Source: CAKVOD01 sp964606505 (GTDB lineage: Bacteria; Bacillota; Clostridia; Christensenellales; UBA1242). Taken from it: 64,000 bases of DNA. Shown here in pieces: positions 52,552 through 59,765 of the stretch; position 1 is the first letter of the stretch; every line of letters begins with the position of its first letter. The notes under the pieces are model-generated. The model was given only the letters and a program-made list of their open reading frames with translations, made no database searches and was not told the origin of the DNA. The stretch lies in assembly GCA_964606505.1 (NCBI GenBank), contig CAZSGM010000003.1, positions 62,001 to 126,000 on the forward strand, given 5' to 3'. The translations under genes were made by a program, and so were the position numbers.

Positions 52552-52596
52552 TGGGGCTAGTAGCGGGACTCGAACCCGCGATCTATTGATTACGAA
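52552..52596 (-). pseudogene. 3' fragment of tRNA-Thr(CGT): left attachment site
   Basis: Read on the minus strand the 45 bases contain anticodon loop TTCGTAA, the 3' half of the anticodon stem TCAAT, variable loop, a complete T-arm (GCGGG-TTCGAGT-CCCGC), acceptor 3' strand TACTAGC, discriminator C and CCA. The base next to the anticodon loop starts AGCGC instead of the ATTGA needed for the stem, and no D-arm or 5' acceptor exists. Homology stops exactly at the anticodon loop, a common crossover point of tyrosine recombinases. Confidence 0.88.
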
Positions 52597-52690
52597 GCGC
52601 TTAAACCCCGCCAAAATACTACATTTTATGCAAATTACAAACATTTTACAACTCAATTATTAATGTCATTATTTTGCTTATTTTATAAAC

Positions 52691-52714
52691 AAAAGAGGGA
52701 TTAACCCTCTTTTT
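52691..52714. terminator. Terminator at the left end of the element operon
   Basis: AAGAGGG (52693-52699) pairs with CCCTCTT (52705-52711) around ATTAA, with T-runs or A-runs outside. The stop codon of the 46-residue ORF lies in the loop. Confidence 0.8.
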
Positions 52715-52841
52715 CTTTTAGTAATTGCAGTATTATTGAGATTAGGTCTTTGATTATTTCTAGGCAAAGTTTGGAATTTTGGCAGTAGTACAAATACTGC
52801 TTTATGGATTTCAGATAGTTTAAAATGTCGTTTTTAGTCAT
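52701..52841 (-). CDS. Small unknown protein, 46 residues
   Basis: MTKNDILNYLKSIKQYLYYC is the start of a short helical protein rich in Leu, Ile and Lys. Its ATG overlaps the end of the 60-residue gene by 8 bases (ATGACTAA), and its stop sits in the operon terminator, so it is likely the last translated gene of the element. No function is recognised. Confidence 0.55.
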   Translation of the reverse strand: MTKNDILNYLKSIKQYLYYCQNSKLCLEIIKDLISIILQLLKEKEG

Positions 52842-53016
52842 TATTGGATTCGCATTTATAGTTGCATAACCAACCAATAACCAACGTTAGTAGATTGTAG
52901 TCTTGATAATTGCCTTTACCTATGCCGTTTTTGCATAATTCACCCACTGTGTCGTCCCACTCTTTTTGTGTGTAACCATTTAATTTTATATATTCTTCTA
53001 GTGTTATTTGTTTCAT
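52834..53016 (-). CDS. Small unknown protein, 60 residues
   Basis: MKQITLEEYIKLNGYTQKEW opens an acidic protein with no signal or membrane segment. An AGAGG SD is present. The first residues recall short ICE/phage proteins with an LEEYI..NGYT-x-x-EWD pattern, but no function is known. Confidence 0.6.
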   Translation of the reverse strand: MKQITLEEYIKLNGYTQKEWDDTVGELCKNGIGKGNYQDYNLLTLVIGWLCNYKCESNND

Positions 53017-53045
53017 TTTAATTACCTCTTATTTTTATTGTGTGT

Positions 53046-53867
53046 TTATATAAATTTGTCTATGTCGCTGAATACGTTGTCTAGTTCTTCTTTTGTGTAT
53101 TCGCGATGGCGCAGGGCTGTGTTGGCGGTTTTCTTTTTCATTTCGCCAGCGTTGCGGTATTTGCCCGCGATGATATCTTTGTGGTGCTTGACTAGCCAGT
53201 CAACGTCCAAGTTATTTGCTTTTTGTAGGAAGTCAGACTCTAGCACTGCGCTACAAAGGCAATCTATGTTGATTTCGTTTGTGTCTATTTGCAAGTTTTT
53301 ATTTCTTAACTGCTTATTCAGTTTTTGAGAGAGAGCTTGCGCTGGCGTTAGGCTAGCGCATTTACTCTCACTCTCCTTTGCTTTACTCTCACTTTCCTCT
53401 GCTGTTCTTTTCTCTGTATTGTTTCCGTCGTCATTTTCGCCCAAATTGCTATCATTTTCGTTCAAACGGATATCCGTTTGAGGTGAAAGTATAGAAGAAT
53501 ATACATACTGGGGAGTATGCCATTGATTTACGCGTTTGTATGTGATTTTGGCATATTCCTGCTGTATTTCTATACTTGTCAGTATGCCATATTTCTCATA
53601 CATTTCTTTGTCAAAGAAACCGCGGTCAAGGTAGTATTCTATACATTGTCCGACAATTTTATTGTCTTTTGCGTTGATTTCTACTGTAAACAATGATTGT
53701 ATGTCATCATCCCATTTGAGATAGTAACCATTTTCAAAGTAGATTTTGTTTGTTATCAATTGCAGGATTGAGTATCCACGCAATCCAAATTTATTGATTA
53801 ATATTTTAAGTTTGTCATCGAAATAGCAATTTATGGGGCGATATTCAATTCCTTTTTTAAAGTTCAT
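53046..53867 (-). CDS. DUF4373-type (Lin1244/Lin1753-like) replication-associated protein
   Basis: The 273-residue protein starts MNFKKGIEYRPINCYFDDKL and continues with KFGLRGYSILQLITNKIYFENGYYLKWDDD (quoted in parts), the pattern of DUF4373 winged-helix domains found at the N-terminus of phage and ICE replication initiators or DnaD-like loaders. A charged linker (residues 130-180) and a C-terminal helical part follow. An SD AGGTG supports this start over a longer frame. It is probably the element's replication protein; biochemistry is inferred. Confidence 0.7.
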   Translation of the reverse strand: MNFKKGIEYRPINCYFDDKLKILINKFGLRGYSILQLITNKIYFENGYYLKWDDDIQSLFTVEINAKDNKIVGQCIEYYLDRGFFDKEMYEKYGILTSIEIQQEYAKITYKRVNQWHTPQYVYSSILSPQTDIRLNENDSNLGENDDGNNTEKRTAEESESKAKESESKCASLTPAQALSQKLNKQLRNKNLQIDTNEINIDCLCSAVLESDFLQKANNLDVDWLVKHHKDIIAGKYRNAGEMKKKTANTALRHREYTKEELDNVFSDIDKFI

Positions 53868-53975
53868 AATATCACCTATATTTTTTATTTGCGTTTGCAA
53901 AACAAGCGTTTTTAAGCCCATCTTGCGTATGTTTTGGTTGTCTTAACATTATTTACTTAGGACTATCAAAACTTT

Positions 53976-54299
53976 TTAAATTTGGGTATACTTTTGAGCG
54001 TTTATTGCTTGCAATTCTTGCTTTGTGAGTTCTAGTTGTATGGTTAGTCGCTTAACGCCAAAGTCAAGCGCGCGCAAACACTCGTCGATTTCGGTTTTGC
54101 TTGTTCTATGCGTTTTGTAGTTGTTAAGTAAAAACTCAGTTAGAGAACCGTACTTGATTTTTTCCACTGAAACTGTACATTCGTTGTCGCTGGCGTTAAA
54201 TTCTTTAACTATGTTGTCTAGGTCGTCGTAATTAGGACAATCTTGCATGCAGGTAATCTGTTCGTTTTTTCGGTTTCTAAATACAAGTATTTTAATCAT
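53976..54299 (-). CDS. Unknown protein, 107 residues
   Basis: Starts MIKILVFRNRKNEQITCMQD with a GGAGG SD inside the previous gene, which it overlaps by 8 bases. The C-terminal half is a helix (KRLTIQLELTKQELQAINAQK). No family recognised. Confidence 0.6.
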   Translation of the reverse strand: MIKILVFRNRKNEQITCMQDCPNYDDLDNIVKEFNASDNECTVSVEKIKYGSLTEFLLNNYKTHRTSKTEIDECLRALDFGVKRLTIQLELTKQELQAINAQKYTQI

Positions 54300-54555
54300 T
54301 CGAGCCTCCAAACATTGAAAATTGTCCTTTCGCAATGTCTGGACTGTTTGCACCGTTCAACTGCTTTTGTACAAGTGTTGCAATTGCTGGGTTGAGCATA
54401 ACGTCCAAATATACGCGTTCTGCAATATTTGCACCGCGGTTTGGGTAGGGTTTGGATTGTTCAACAATCCGCAATACGTTTTGCTTTTCTAACAGGCGCA
54501 TAAGCGCCAAAAATAAGTCATTTTCTTCTTTTAGGCTATTGGTTCTCAATTTCAT
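54292..54555 (-). CDS. Unknown protein, 87 residues
   Basis: MKLRTNSLKEENDLFLALMR begins a mixed protein with a Leu-rich helix and a Gly/Ser end. AGAGGTG SD. It overlaps genes on both sides, as in a packed phage-like operon. No function recognised. Confidence 0.6.
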   Translation of the reverse strand: MKLRTNSLKEENDLFLALMRLLEKQNVLRIVEQSKPYPNRGANIAERVYLDVMLNPAIATLVQKQLNGANSPDIAKGQFSMFGGSND

Positions 54556-54847
54556 TATTCACCTCTATTGTTATGTTGTAGGTTCTATCGGCAACTGCGT
54601 CGTCATATTCATACGATATAGCGCCTTTAGTACAAAGCATGGTCAGCGCAGGAGTAAGGTCAAACTTGTAGTCGTGTTGCGCTAGAGTGTGCGAAACGTT
54701 GCCCGTTTTAATGTAGTTTTTTCGCAGGGCATCAACAATCTTTTTAGCGTACCGTTTTATTTTGTATTGGTCAATTTTTCTCAGTACGCATTGCCACCAT
54801 AAGCGAACGCGTCGTTTCCAAAGGGTAGCCTTATCCAGTATTTGCAT
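54536..54847 (-). CDS. Unknown basic protein, 103 residues
   Basis: The N-terminal half is strongly basic (WKRRVRLWWQCVLRKIDQYKIKR in part, about residues 10-33) and the C-terminal half is acidic. It overlaps the XRE gene upstream by about 17 bases. GAGG SD. The winged-helix-like spacing (KNYIKTGNVSHTLAQHDY) is only suggestive. Confidence 0.55.
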   Translation of the reverse strand: MQILDKATLWKRRVRLWWQCVLRKIDQYKIKRYAKKIVDALRKNYIKTGNVSHTLAQHDYKFDLTPALTMLCTKGAISYEYDDAVADRTYNITIEVNNEIENQ

Positions 54848-55109
54848 TTTTAGAACCTCGCCTTTTTGTTATACTTGATTGATAATGTTTGTAATCTAAA
54901 TTTAAGATAATGTTCACAAAGAGCTCATACTCAGATATTTTAAGAATATCCGCTAATACATATCGGGCATCTGAGTTTGGTATACATTTACCGCGTTCCC
55001 AACGTGAAATATCTGATTTAGTACAATGCAAGCCCGCTCGATTTAAATCGAATGAGAAATCGTTTTGCGTAAGGTTGTTTTCTTTTCTGTACTCAAAAAT
55101 TTTATTCAT
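54831..55109 (-). CDS. XRE-family HTH protein inside the element operon
   Basis: The 92-residue protein has an N-terminal Cro/C1-type HTH (MNKIFEYRKENNLTQNDFSF, TKSDISRWERGKCIPN). The ATG has AGGAG upstream; an earlier ATG eight codons away lacks it. It may be a late regulator or antirepressor. It is distinct from the divergent repressor at 63493. Confidence 0.78.
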   Translation of the reverse strand: MNKIFEYRKENNLTQNDFSFDLNRAGLHCTKSDISRWERGKCIPNSDARYVLADILKISEYELFVNIILNLDYKHYQSSITKRRGSKNANTG

Positions 55110-55164
55110 TGGTTCTCCTTTATATTGTTGCATTTAGTTACAACCCTTTTCGAGTGAAAAACAG

Positions 55165-55626
55165 CTATTGTTTTTCACTCTTTCGAGGTCGTCCGACTTT
55201 TCGTTTTGGTGGGGCTAACTCTTGTATGAGTTTGTCCAATGTGTCAATTGTTTTTTGCGTATCTTCTATACGCTTATTTAGCCGTCTTTCTTTGTTGTAT
55301 TTAGTTATTGCTTTGGCTGGTTCTAAGGCATACCCGCGCTCAGTCATTTGTAGTTCTTCTTTTAACAAGGCAAGTTCCTCGCTTGCTTGAGTGCGGAACT
55401 GTTGCACAAGTGCAAATTCTGCGTTAACCGTTTGCTTGTATTTTTCCTTACGTTCTTCTTCAGTGCATTTCTTTTTGACTGAGTCGAGTACCACAAAGTA
55501 TGTAGGAAAGTTATCCATATATGTTTGTAAATCGTCGTCCATTAATTTACTGTTTGTGTAGTCGCGCACAACGCGCGCAAATTCGTTACGAAACACAGCT
55601 CGTAATTCATTTATTAATTTTTTCAT
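55165..55626 (-). CDS. Coiled-coil protein with C-terminal AT-hook-like motif
   Basis: The 153-residue protein is a helical, charged polypeptide ending in KRKVGRPRKSEKQ, an AT-hook core GRP flanked by basic residues that binds the minor groove of AT-rich DNA. Its ATG overlaps the stop of the Zot-like ATPase gene (ATGA). It may link the ATPase to element DNA; that is inference. Confidence 0.65.
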   Translation of the reverse strand: MKKLINELRAVFRNEFARVVRDYTNSKLMDDDLQTYMDNFPTYFVVLDSVKKKCTEEERKEKYKQTVNAEFALVQQFRTQASEELALLKEELQMTERGYALEPAKAITKYNKERRLNKRIEDTQKTIDTLDKLIQELAPPKRKVGRPRKSEKQ

Positions 55627-56711
55627 TGTTTTTCCTTTCTGTTGCCGTTGGCATCAAACAACTCCTCATACTCGTGCTTGTACGCGCGAGTGTCATACGC
55701 AAAGATGTCGCTATTTGTGTAGCGCAAATAATATTGTGCGCCGTCGTATTCAAGTAATGTCTGGAAGCGGGAGTAACGTTCTTTAATCTTATAGTTTATG
55801 TCTTGCTTTCGCTGATAATAGCATTTGGGCAAATAAAAGTAAGCGGGAAGAAACAATTTGAAAAATAGTTTTATTTTATCCCTTGTAAACAATTCCTCTC
55901 TAAATAATTGTTTAACGTTGGTTGTAAAATAAGCGGGAGCAAGCTTGTTAAATAAGTTTTTAAACGAGCGTATGATTTTTGCTTTTCGTGGAAGTGATAC
56001 AGTTGTACCGAGCGCCGTAACAAGCGCGTAGCCATTTTTGCGGAAGCCCTTGTACATATCTTCGCCGTCCTGTTCTGTGCCAAGTATCCAGCCGTTGGTA
56101 TAATGTCGGTTTTTCTTGAAAAACTCTTTCATTTCGGTAAGTTCAGGATTTTGATTTGCTTGGTTTTCGTAGTACATTTCCTTAGGGAATAATGAAGAAA
56201 ATTCATCTATGCAAAATACTGCTTTTTGTATTGCACGTTGCTTTAGTTTTATAAAAGGTTCTAGTTCTTGCGAACGCAATGTTGCATTATAGCTCGCCTC
56301 ATCTATAAAGTCCAAATTTGAGTAAATGGGTAAAAACCCTCGTTCCAGCAAATCAAAATATTCCCGCGTGTAATCTGGGCGCATAACTAAGTTGTAGCGC
56401 AATTGATTTTGTATGCTATCTAGTTCTTTGGTGTATAAGTAATGAGCAACCAAATTCATAAGGATTGATTTGCCCTTACCCCAAGAGCCTTTGAAGATTA
56501 TAAAGCGCGTTTGGATGATACGCTCAAGCAATAAGTTATTGGCTTCAACTTGAGCGTACTTCCACTTTTGTTTTTCTTCTTTGCGCTTTTCGCGCTTTTG
56601 TCTTCGGTAGTCATATCCAGCCTTCCAGTAAAACGCAAAAATCTTACTCGTTACACTAACTGCAAAGAATAGGATTGCACCAATCAAAATGTACATTAAA
56701 ATTTTATCCAT
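55623..56711 (-). CDS. Zot/FtsK-like membrane ATPase
   Basis: The 362-residue protein has an N-terminal membrane segment (residues 5-27), a basic stretch, a P-loop GSWGKGKS (75-82), Walker B VFCIDEFSS (166-174) and the downstream glutamine motif RHYTNGWILGTEQDGEDM (202-219), the layout of Zot domains in filamentous-phage assembly proteins (pI) and related DNA pumps. A second hydrophobic stretch lies at about 275-300. Filamentous-phage pI usually has its membrane segment C-terminal to the ATPase, so this orientation is unusual. It is the best clue to how the element's DNA leaves the cell. Confidence 0.78.
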   Translation of the reverse strand: MDKILMYILIGAILFFAVSVTSKIFAFYWKAGYDYRRQKREKRKEEKQKWKYAQVEANNLLLERIIQTRFIIFKGSWGKGKSILMNLVAHYLYTKELDSIQNQLRYNLVMRPDYTREYFDLLERGFLPIYSNLDFIDEASYNATLRSQELEPFIKLKQRAIQKAVFCIDEFSSLFPKEMYYENQANQNPELTEMKEFFKKNRHYTNGWILGTEQDGEDMYKGFRKNGYALVTALGTTVSLPRKAKIIRSFKNLFNKLAPAYFTTNVKQLFREELFTRDKIKLFFKLFLPAYFYLPKCYYQRKQDINYKIKERYSRFQTLLEYDGAQYYLRYTNSDIFAYDTRAYKHEYEELFDANGNRKEKQ

Positions 56712-56733
56712 TCACACCCCGACCGCGCAAATT

Positions 56734-56755
56734 TATATATACTTTAGTATATATA
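56734..56755. repeat. 22-bp AT palindrome between ATPase and 620-residue gene
   Basis: TATATATACT and AGTATATATA flank two bases, upstream of the ATPase ATG. It could be a terminator stem, an operator or a replication-related structure. Confidence 0.6.
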
Positions 56756-56779
56756 ATAATTTTTAAATAATTATTTTTT

Positions 56780-58642
56780 TTAAGAAATTGCTACAAGTGT
56801 TTGTTTTAAACTATTAGTAGTTTTGTCATATTCAAAAACATCTCCAGTTGTTTCTTCTATTATTACTTTACCCTCCACAACTTTTGCGCTTTTTACAATT
56901 CTTCGCTTTCCGGATTCCCACCCTATGTTATTAGGAATGTTAGACGAGTAAATAAGATGAGCACTTGCATTTGTTATTGAGTCATATACTATATAAGCAC
57001 TATCATTGTTATCGGAATCTTTAATAGGTATAAATATTTTATCGTCATAAAGCAGCAATCTCAAATCGTCCGCATATGGATAATTATAAAACACTTTAGA
57101 ACCATCATAGGTTGAACTGAGATTACTGCTTGTCTGTATGTTCCCTTGTTCATCATATGATGTTATATACGCTTCGTTGCCTTGAGAATAAGTAAAAAAT
57201 GCTTTACCAGACATTGCGCCAAGATAGCAGTAATTATCGCCCAAATATGTAATAGATTTTGTGCTTGAATTAAATAAAATCCTACTTTGATTACTCCAAA
57301 TATAGTAATCGTTATTGTTTACACTATAGATATATGCTGCTTTGTTTGATGAATTAGCATTAGCCATAAGAGTACAAAATCGTTCTTCTGAATCAGCATA
57401 AAGCAAAACTTCACTTATATCCCGTGTTGTAATATCTACTTCATAAATTCCTGCTGCTCTCGTTAATAAAACTTTATTATTTATAACTTTATCTGAAAAT
57501 TTAAGGTAAGTTTCGGGTGAAATTAAAATTGCAACATCATTTGTGTCTAGATTTACAGATTTTAAGCCAATATCATTGTAAGATGAACCTTGATAAGGTA
57601 GAACAAGATAGTTATTCGCTTTTAATGCATATGGAATTACTGATGGATTTTTATAACTTGTAATTTGCGCAATAATATCATTTACAGGATTTATGCTATA
57701 TAAAGTAGTTTGCGAGTTGCTTGATGGCATTGTTACATAAATTAATCCATTGTATTCAGTGCAATATCGTGCATCCCCACTTGTTGAAGATGTAAATGTT
57801 AATTGTTTTAGTTGAAAATCCTTAAAACTATAAAGATTTAGAACTCCATTTGTTTGAATTGTTAAATAGTTGCAATATTCTTTTGGAAAAGTAGTTGCTC
57901 CAACAGATATTGAAGCATTTTCCATTACCTTATGCCAATTGCCAGTTTTTGAATTATAAGCGTAAATGTTGTTAGCGCCATCTTTATTGGCTGTAACTAA
58001 CGTCGTGTTATTGATTACTATGCGGTTTGTAATTGCGGCATTTAGTGCACTCACATCCAATTTTGCATTTTTCGCTAAGTCGTTAATTCGATTTCCCAAT
58101 TCATTGATTTTTGCATCTAGGTCATCAATTTTTGTTTGCTTTTCGAAAACTTGAGTATTCAAATTAGTGATCAGAGTATTTAATTCACCAATCTGATTTT
58201 CTAGTTCCATTTTTTTTGCGGTTAGTGTTGCAACTTGCTCCTGCAGGAAAGTGATTTGATTGGCGTCTGCTTGAGCATTTGTTTCAAGCGTGGTAATTTG
58301 TAAGTTTAGCGCTGTAATTTGTTCGTCTGCCAATTTTAGTTCAGATTGCTTAGCCTCAAGTTCTATGGTTTTGTTGTTAAGATTTAATTGCGCCGTTTCA
58401 AGTCGCGTTTCAAGTTGCACTTTGGTTTCTTCAAGACTATCTCGCTGTTTTGCCAACCCAGACAGAGTTATTTGCGTGGCGTCTAATTTTGTATTGAGTT
58501 CTTGATTGTCTTCTACAACGTGCTTGTATTCATTAGTTTGTGTAACATCAATAGTTTTATCTTTATAGACAGCGCCACCAGCAAATCCAGCACCTATACC
58601 GACTGCGGCAATTGTTGTGCCGGCAACTATTTGTTTTAACAT
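56780..58642 (-). CDS. Membrane-anchored coiled-coil protein with large beta-rich C-terminal region
   Basis: The 620-residue protein has an N-terminal hydrophobic segment (residues 4-25: QIVAGTTIAAVGIGAGFAGG), a coiled coil over about 38-195, and a C-terminal 400 residues of repeating Tyr/Ser/Asn-rich strands with NNIYAYNSKTG, GLIYVTMPSS and AAYIYSVNNND, consistent with a beta-propeller. It may be a surface or virion adhesin/receptor-binding protein. The name is structural only. A good AGGAG SD precedes the start. Confidence 0.7.
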   Translation of the reverse strand: MLKQIVAGTTIAAVGIGAGFAGGAVYKDKTIDVTQTNEYKHVVEDNQELNTKLDATQITLSGLAKQRDSLEETKVQLETRLETAQLNLNNKTIELEAKQSELKLADEQITALNLQITTLETNAQADANQITFLQEQVATLTAKKMELENQIGELNTLITNLNTQVFEKQTKIDDLDAKINELGNRINDLAKNAKLDVSALNAAITNRIVINNTTLVTANKDGANNIYAYNSKTGNWHKVMENASISVGATTFPKEYCNYLTIQTNGVLNLYSFKDFQLKQLTFTSSTSGDARYCTEYNGLIYVTMPSSNSQTTLYSINPVNDIIAQITSYKNPSVIPYALKANNYLVLPYQGSSYNDIGLKSVNLDTNDVAILISPETYLKFSDKVINNKVLLTRAAGIYEVDITTRDISEVLLYADSEERFCTLMANANSSNKAAYIYSVNNNDYYIWSNQSRILFNSSTKSITYLGDNYCYLGAMSGKAFFTYSQGNEAYITSYDEQGNIQTSSNLSSTYDGSKVFYNYPYADDLRLLLYDDKIFIPIKDSDNNDSAYIVYDSITNASAHLIYSSNIPNNIGWESGKRRIVKSAKVVEGKVIIEETTGDVFEYDKTTNSLKQTLVAIS

Positions 58643-58681
58643 TAATTTTCTCCTAGTTTAATTTTTTTTTGTTATTTTTTA

Positions 58682-58710
58682 TTGACATTTGTTTGTTTAT
58701 CGTGTATAAT
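58682..58710 (+). promoter_or_regulatory. Perfect consensus promoter antisense to the element operon
   Basis: TTGACA (58682-58687), 17-base spacer, TATAAT (58705-58710), with an 8-bp inverted repeat TTGACATT/AATGTCAA (58682-58689, 58708-58715) framing it, which may be an operator. It points rightward, opposite to the surrounding genes. Confidence 0.85.
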
Positions 58711-58713
58711 GTC

Positions 58714-58786
58714 AAAAGAATGTTTGGAAGCTATACGAATTTTCGTTTTCCTTAATTGTTGGGCGTCCGACAAGCATTCTTTTTTG
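58714..58786 (+). ncRNA. Candidate structured antisense RNA (about 70 nt)
   Basis: The promoter 58682-58710 would start a transcript at about 58717. The sequence AAAAGAATGTTTG (58714-58726) pairs with CAAGCATTCTTTT (58771-58783), 13 bp with one G-U pair, and the transcript ends in TTTTTTG. Inner hairpins ACGA/TCGT and TTGTTGG/CCGACAA are possible; the latter competes with the closing stem. No ORF with an SD occurs. It would be complementary to the leader of the 620-residue gene. Confidence 0.65.
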
Positions 58787-58790
58787 TTTG

Positions 58791-58820
58791 GAAAAATAGG
58801 CGTTTCGGCGTCTATTTTTT
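58791..58820. terminator. Terminator between the frameshift gene and the ncRNA
   Basis: AAAAATAGGCG (58792-58802) pairs with CGTCTATTTTT (58809-58819) with one G-U pair around a 6-base loop; T-runs lie on both strands. Confidence 0.8.
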
Positions 58821-59177
58821 ATTATTTAGATTTTCTATAATTTTTTTATCCCTAGATGACAATTTGTATTTGCTATATTCTTCATCTCTTTCAAATAACT
58901 CAACGTTTTGTCGAGATTGTTTTTGAGATAGAAAAGCTGGGCGTTTGTCGTTTTTATTAGGATTTTCACTTAAAGTAATTTGCTTATGTGATTTGCTTTG
59001 CTTGTGTGTTAATCCGCGAAACAGAAAATCGCCTAATTTCTTTTTGTATTTCTTATCAGTTTTTTGCGAAGTAGCGGAATATCCCTCAATATGTGCTGGA
59101 TGTCCCGTTACTTTATTTTTCTGAAACTCATCACGCGGATAAATAATCTCTTTTGTCTTTTGGTCTGCAGACTCTAT
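58812..59177 (-). CDS. Start-less ORF in the -1 frame after the Lys-rich gene (probable frameshift extension)
   Basis: An open frame of 121 codons follows the Lys-rich gene in the -1 frame. It has no ATG, GTG or TTG near its beginning and no SD; the frame opens only at AT-rich codons inside the previous gene. It reads IESADQKTKEIIYPRDEFQ, then TGHPAHIEGYS and LFRGLTHKQSKSHKQ, ending at TAG 58812-58814. The HPA...LTH...NP-NK-D pattern resembles small conserved proteins of phages and ICEs, as I remember them. It is probably made as the C-terminus of a fused product. Confidence 0.72.
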   Translation of the reverse strand: MESADQKTKEIIYPRDEFQKNKVTGHPAHIEGYSATSQKTDKKYKKKLGDFLFRGLTHKQSKSHKQITLSENPNKNDKRPAFLSQKQSRQNVELFERDEEYSKYKLSSRDKKIIENLNNKK

Positions 59178-59503
59178 TTTTTTGTTTTTTTTAATTTAGG
59201 CTTAGAACGTGTAAACGTTCTAGTTGTTTTATTTGATGTTGTTTTTCTTGTATTAATTGTTGTTTTGTGTGGCTTCGTTTTAGCGGGTGCAGTCTTTTTT
59301 GTAGACGCTTCCGTGCCACTTTTTTTGTTTTTTGTCGCTCTACTTGATGTTTTAGCAATTTTTGTTTTTGGTTTAGTGCCAACACCAATTTTTGTGCCGT
59401 TTTTTGTTTTTGCCTTGGTTTTAGGTTTCACACTTTTAACAGTTCGAGCCTTTGAGGGCTTAGCCCTCGGCTTGATTTTGTTTTTCTTTTTAGATATTGC
59501 CAT
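59174..59503 (-). CDS. Lys/Thr-rich basic protein ending at a slippery heptamer
   Basis: The 109-residue protein is about one-third Lys with many Thr and Arg and no hydrophobic core, like a DNA-condensing or RNA-binding tail (MAISKKKNKIKPRAKPSKA, KKSGTEASTKKTAPAKTK). A good AAGGAG SD precedes ATG at 59503. Its last codons are AAA AAA TAG within an A7 run (59177-59183): the sequence A-AAA-AAA immediately before TAG is a classical -1 slippery heptamer. A -1 shift would add 121 residues. A homopolymer indel is the alternative. Confidence 0.7.
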   Translation of the reverse strand: MAISKKKNKIKPRAKPSKARTVKSVKPKTKAKTKNGTKIGVGTKPKTKIAKTSSRATKNKKSGTEASTKKTAPAKTKPHKTTINTRKTTSNKTTRTFTRSKPKLKKTKK

Positions 59504-59546
59504 AATTTAATACTCCTTTTCGTGGGTTTTATTGATTGTGTGTTAG

Positions 59547-59753
59547 TTATATTTTTTCGACTTCAATGTTTATTCCGCTATCTTCTAGCAATTCTTCTTC
59601 AGTAGATTGTTCGCCATCTATTGGCGTTGTTACAGCGCTGTCGTTGTTAACCTTGTCTTGTATTTTGTCTGAAATTGTATCCCAGCAAGCCCAAAACAAG
59701 AACGCAAGCGCCACAACGCAAATGAATAGCACTATACCTTCTAATACTTTCAC
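59547..59753 (-). CDS. Small single-span membrane protein with GTG start
   Basis: The 68-residue protein has one membrane helix (about residues 5-25, LEGIVLFICVVALAFLFWACW), followed by an acidic tail. GTG is the start, with AGGAGGTGA eight bases upstream; an overlapping ATG is followed at once by TGA. Length and topology recall filamentous-phage coat proteins, although the acidic C-terminus differs from the usual basic end. It may be a coat or accessory protein. Confidence 0.72.
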   Translation of the reverse strand: MKVLEGIVLFICVVALAFLFWACWDTISDKIQDKVNNDSAVTTPIDGEQSTEEELLEDSGINIEVEKI

Positions 59754-59765
59754 ATTATCACCTCC

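Noticed and set aside
52552..52596. Complete tRNA-Thr gene
   Set aside because: No 5' acceptor, D-arm or 5' anticodon stem is present on its upstream side, so it is only a 3' fragment.
58682..58820. Retron or reverse-transcriptase-associated RNA
   Set aside because: No reverse transcriptase gene is present in the element; only the RNA-like hairpin is supported.
59064..59510. 148-codon hydrophobic plus-strand ORF
   Set aside because: It is the antisense shadow of the Lys-rich gene; reverse complement of Lys codons gives Phe/Leu runs. No SD.
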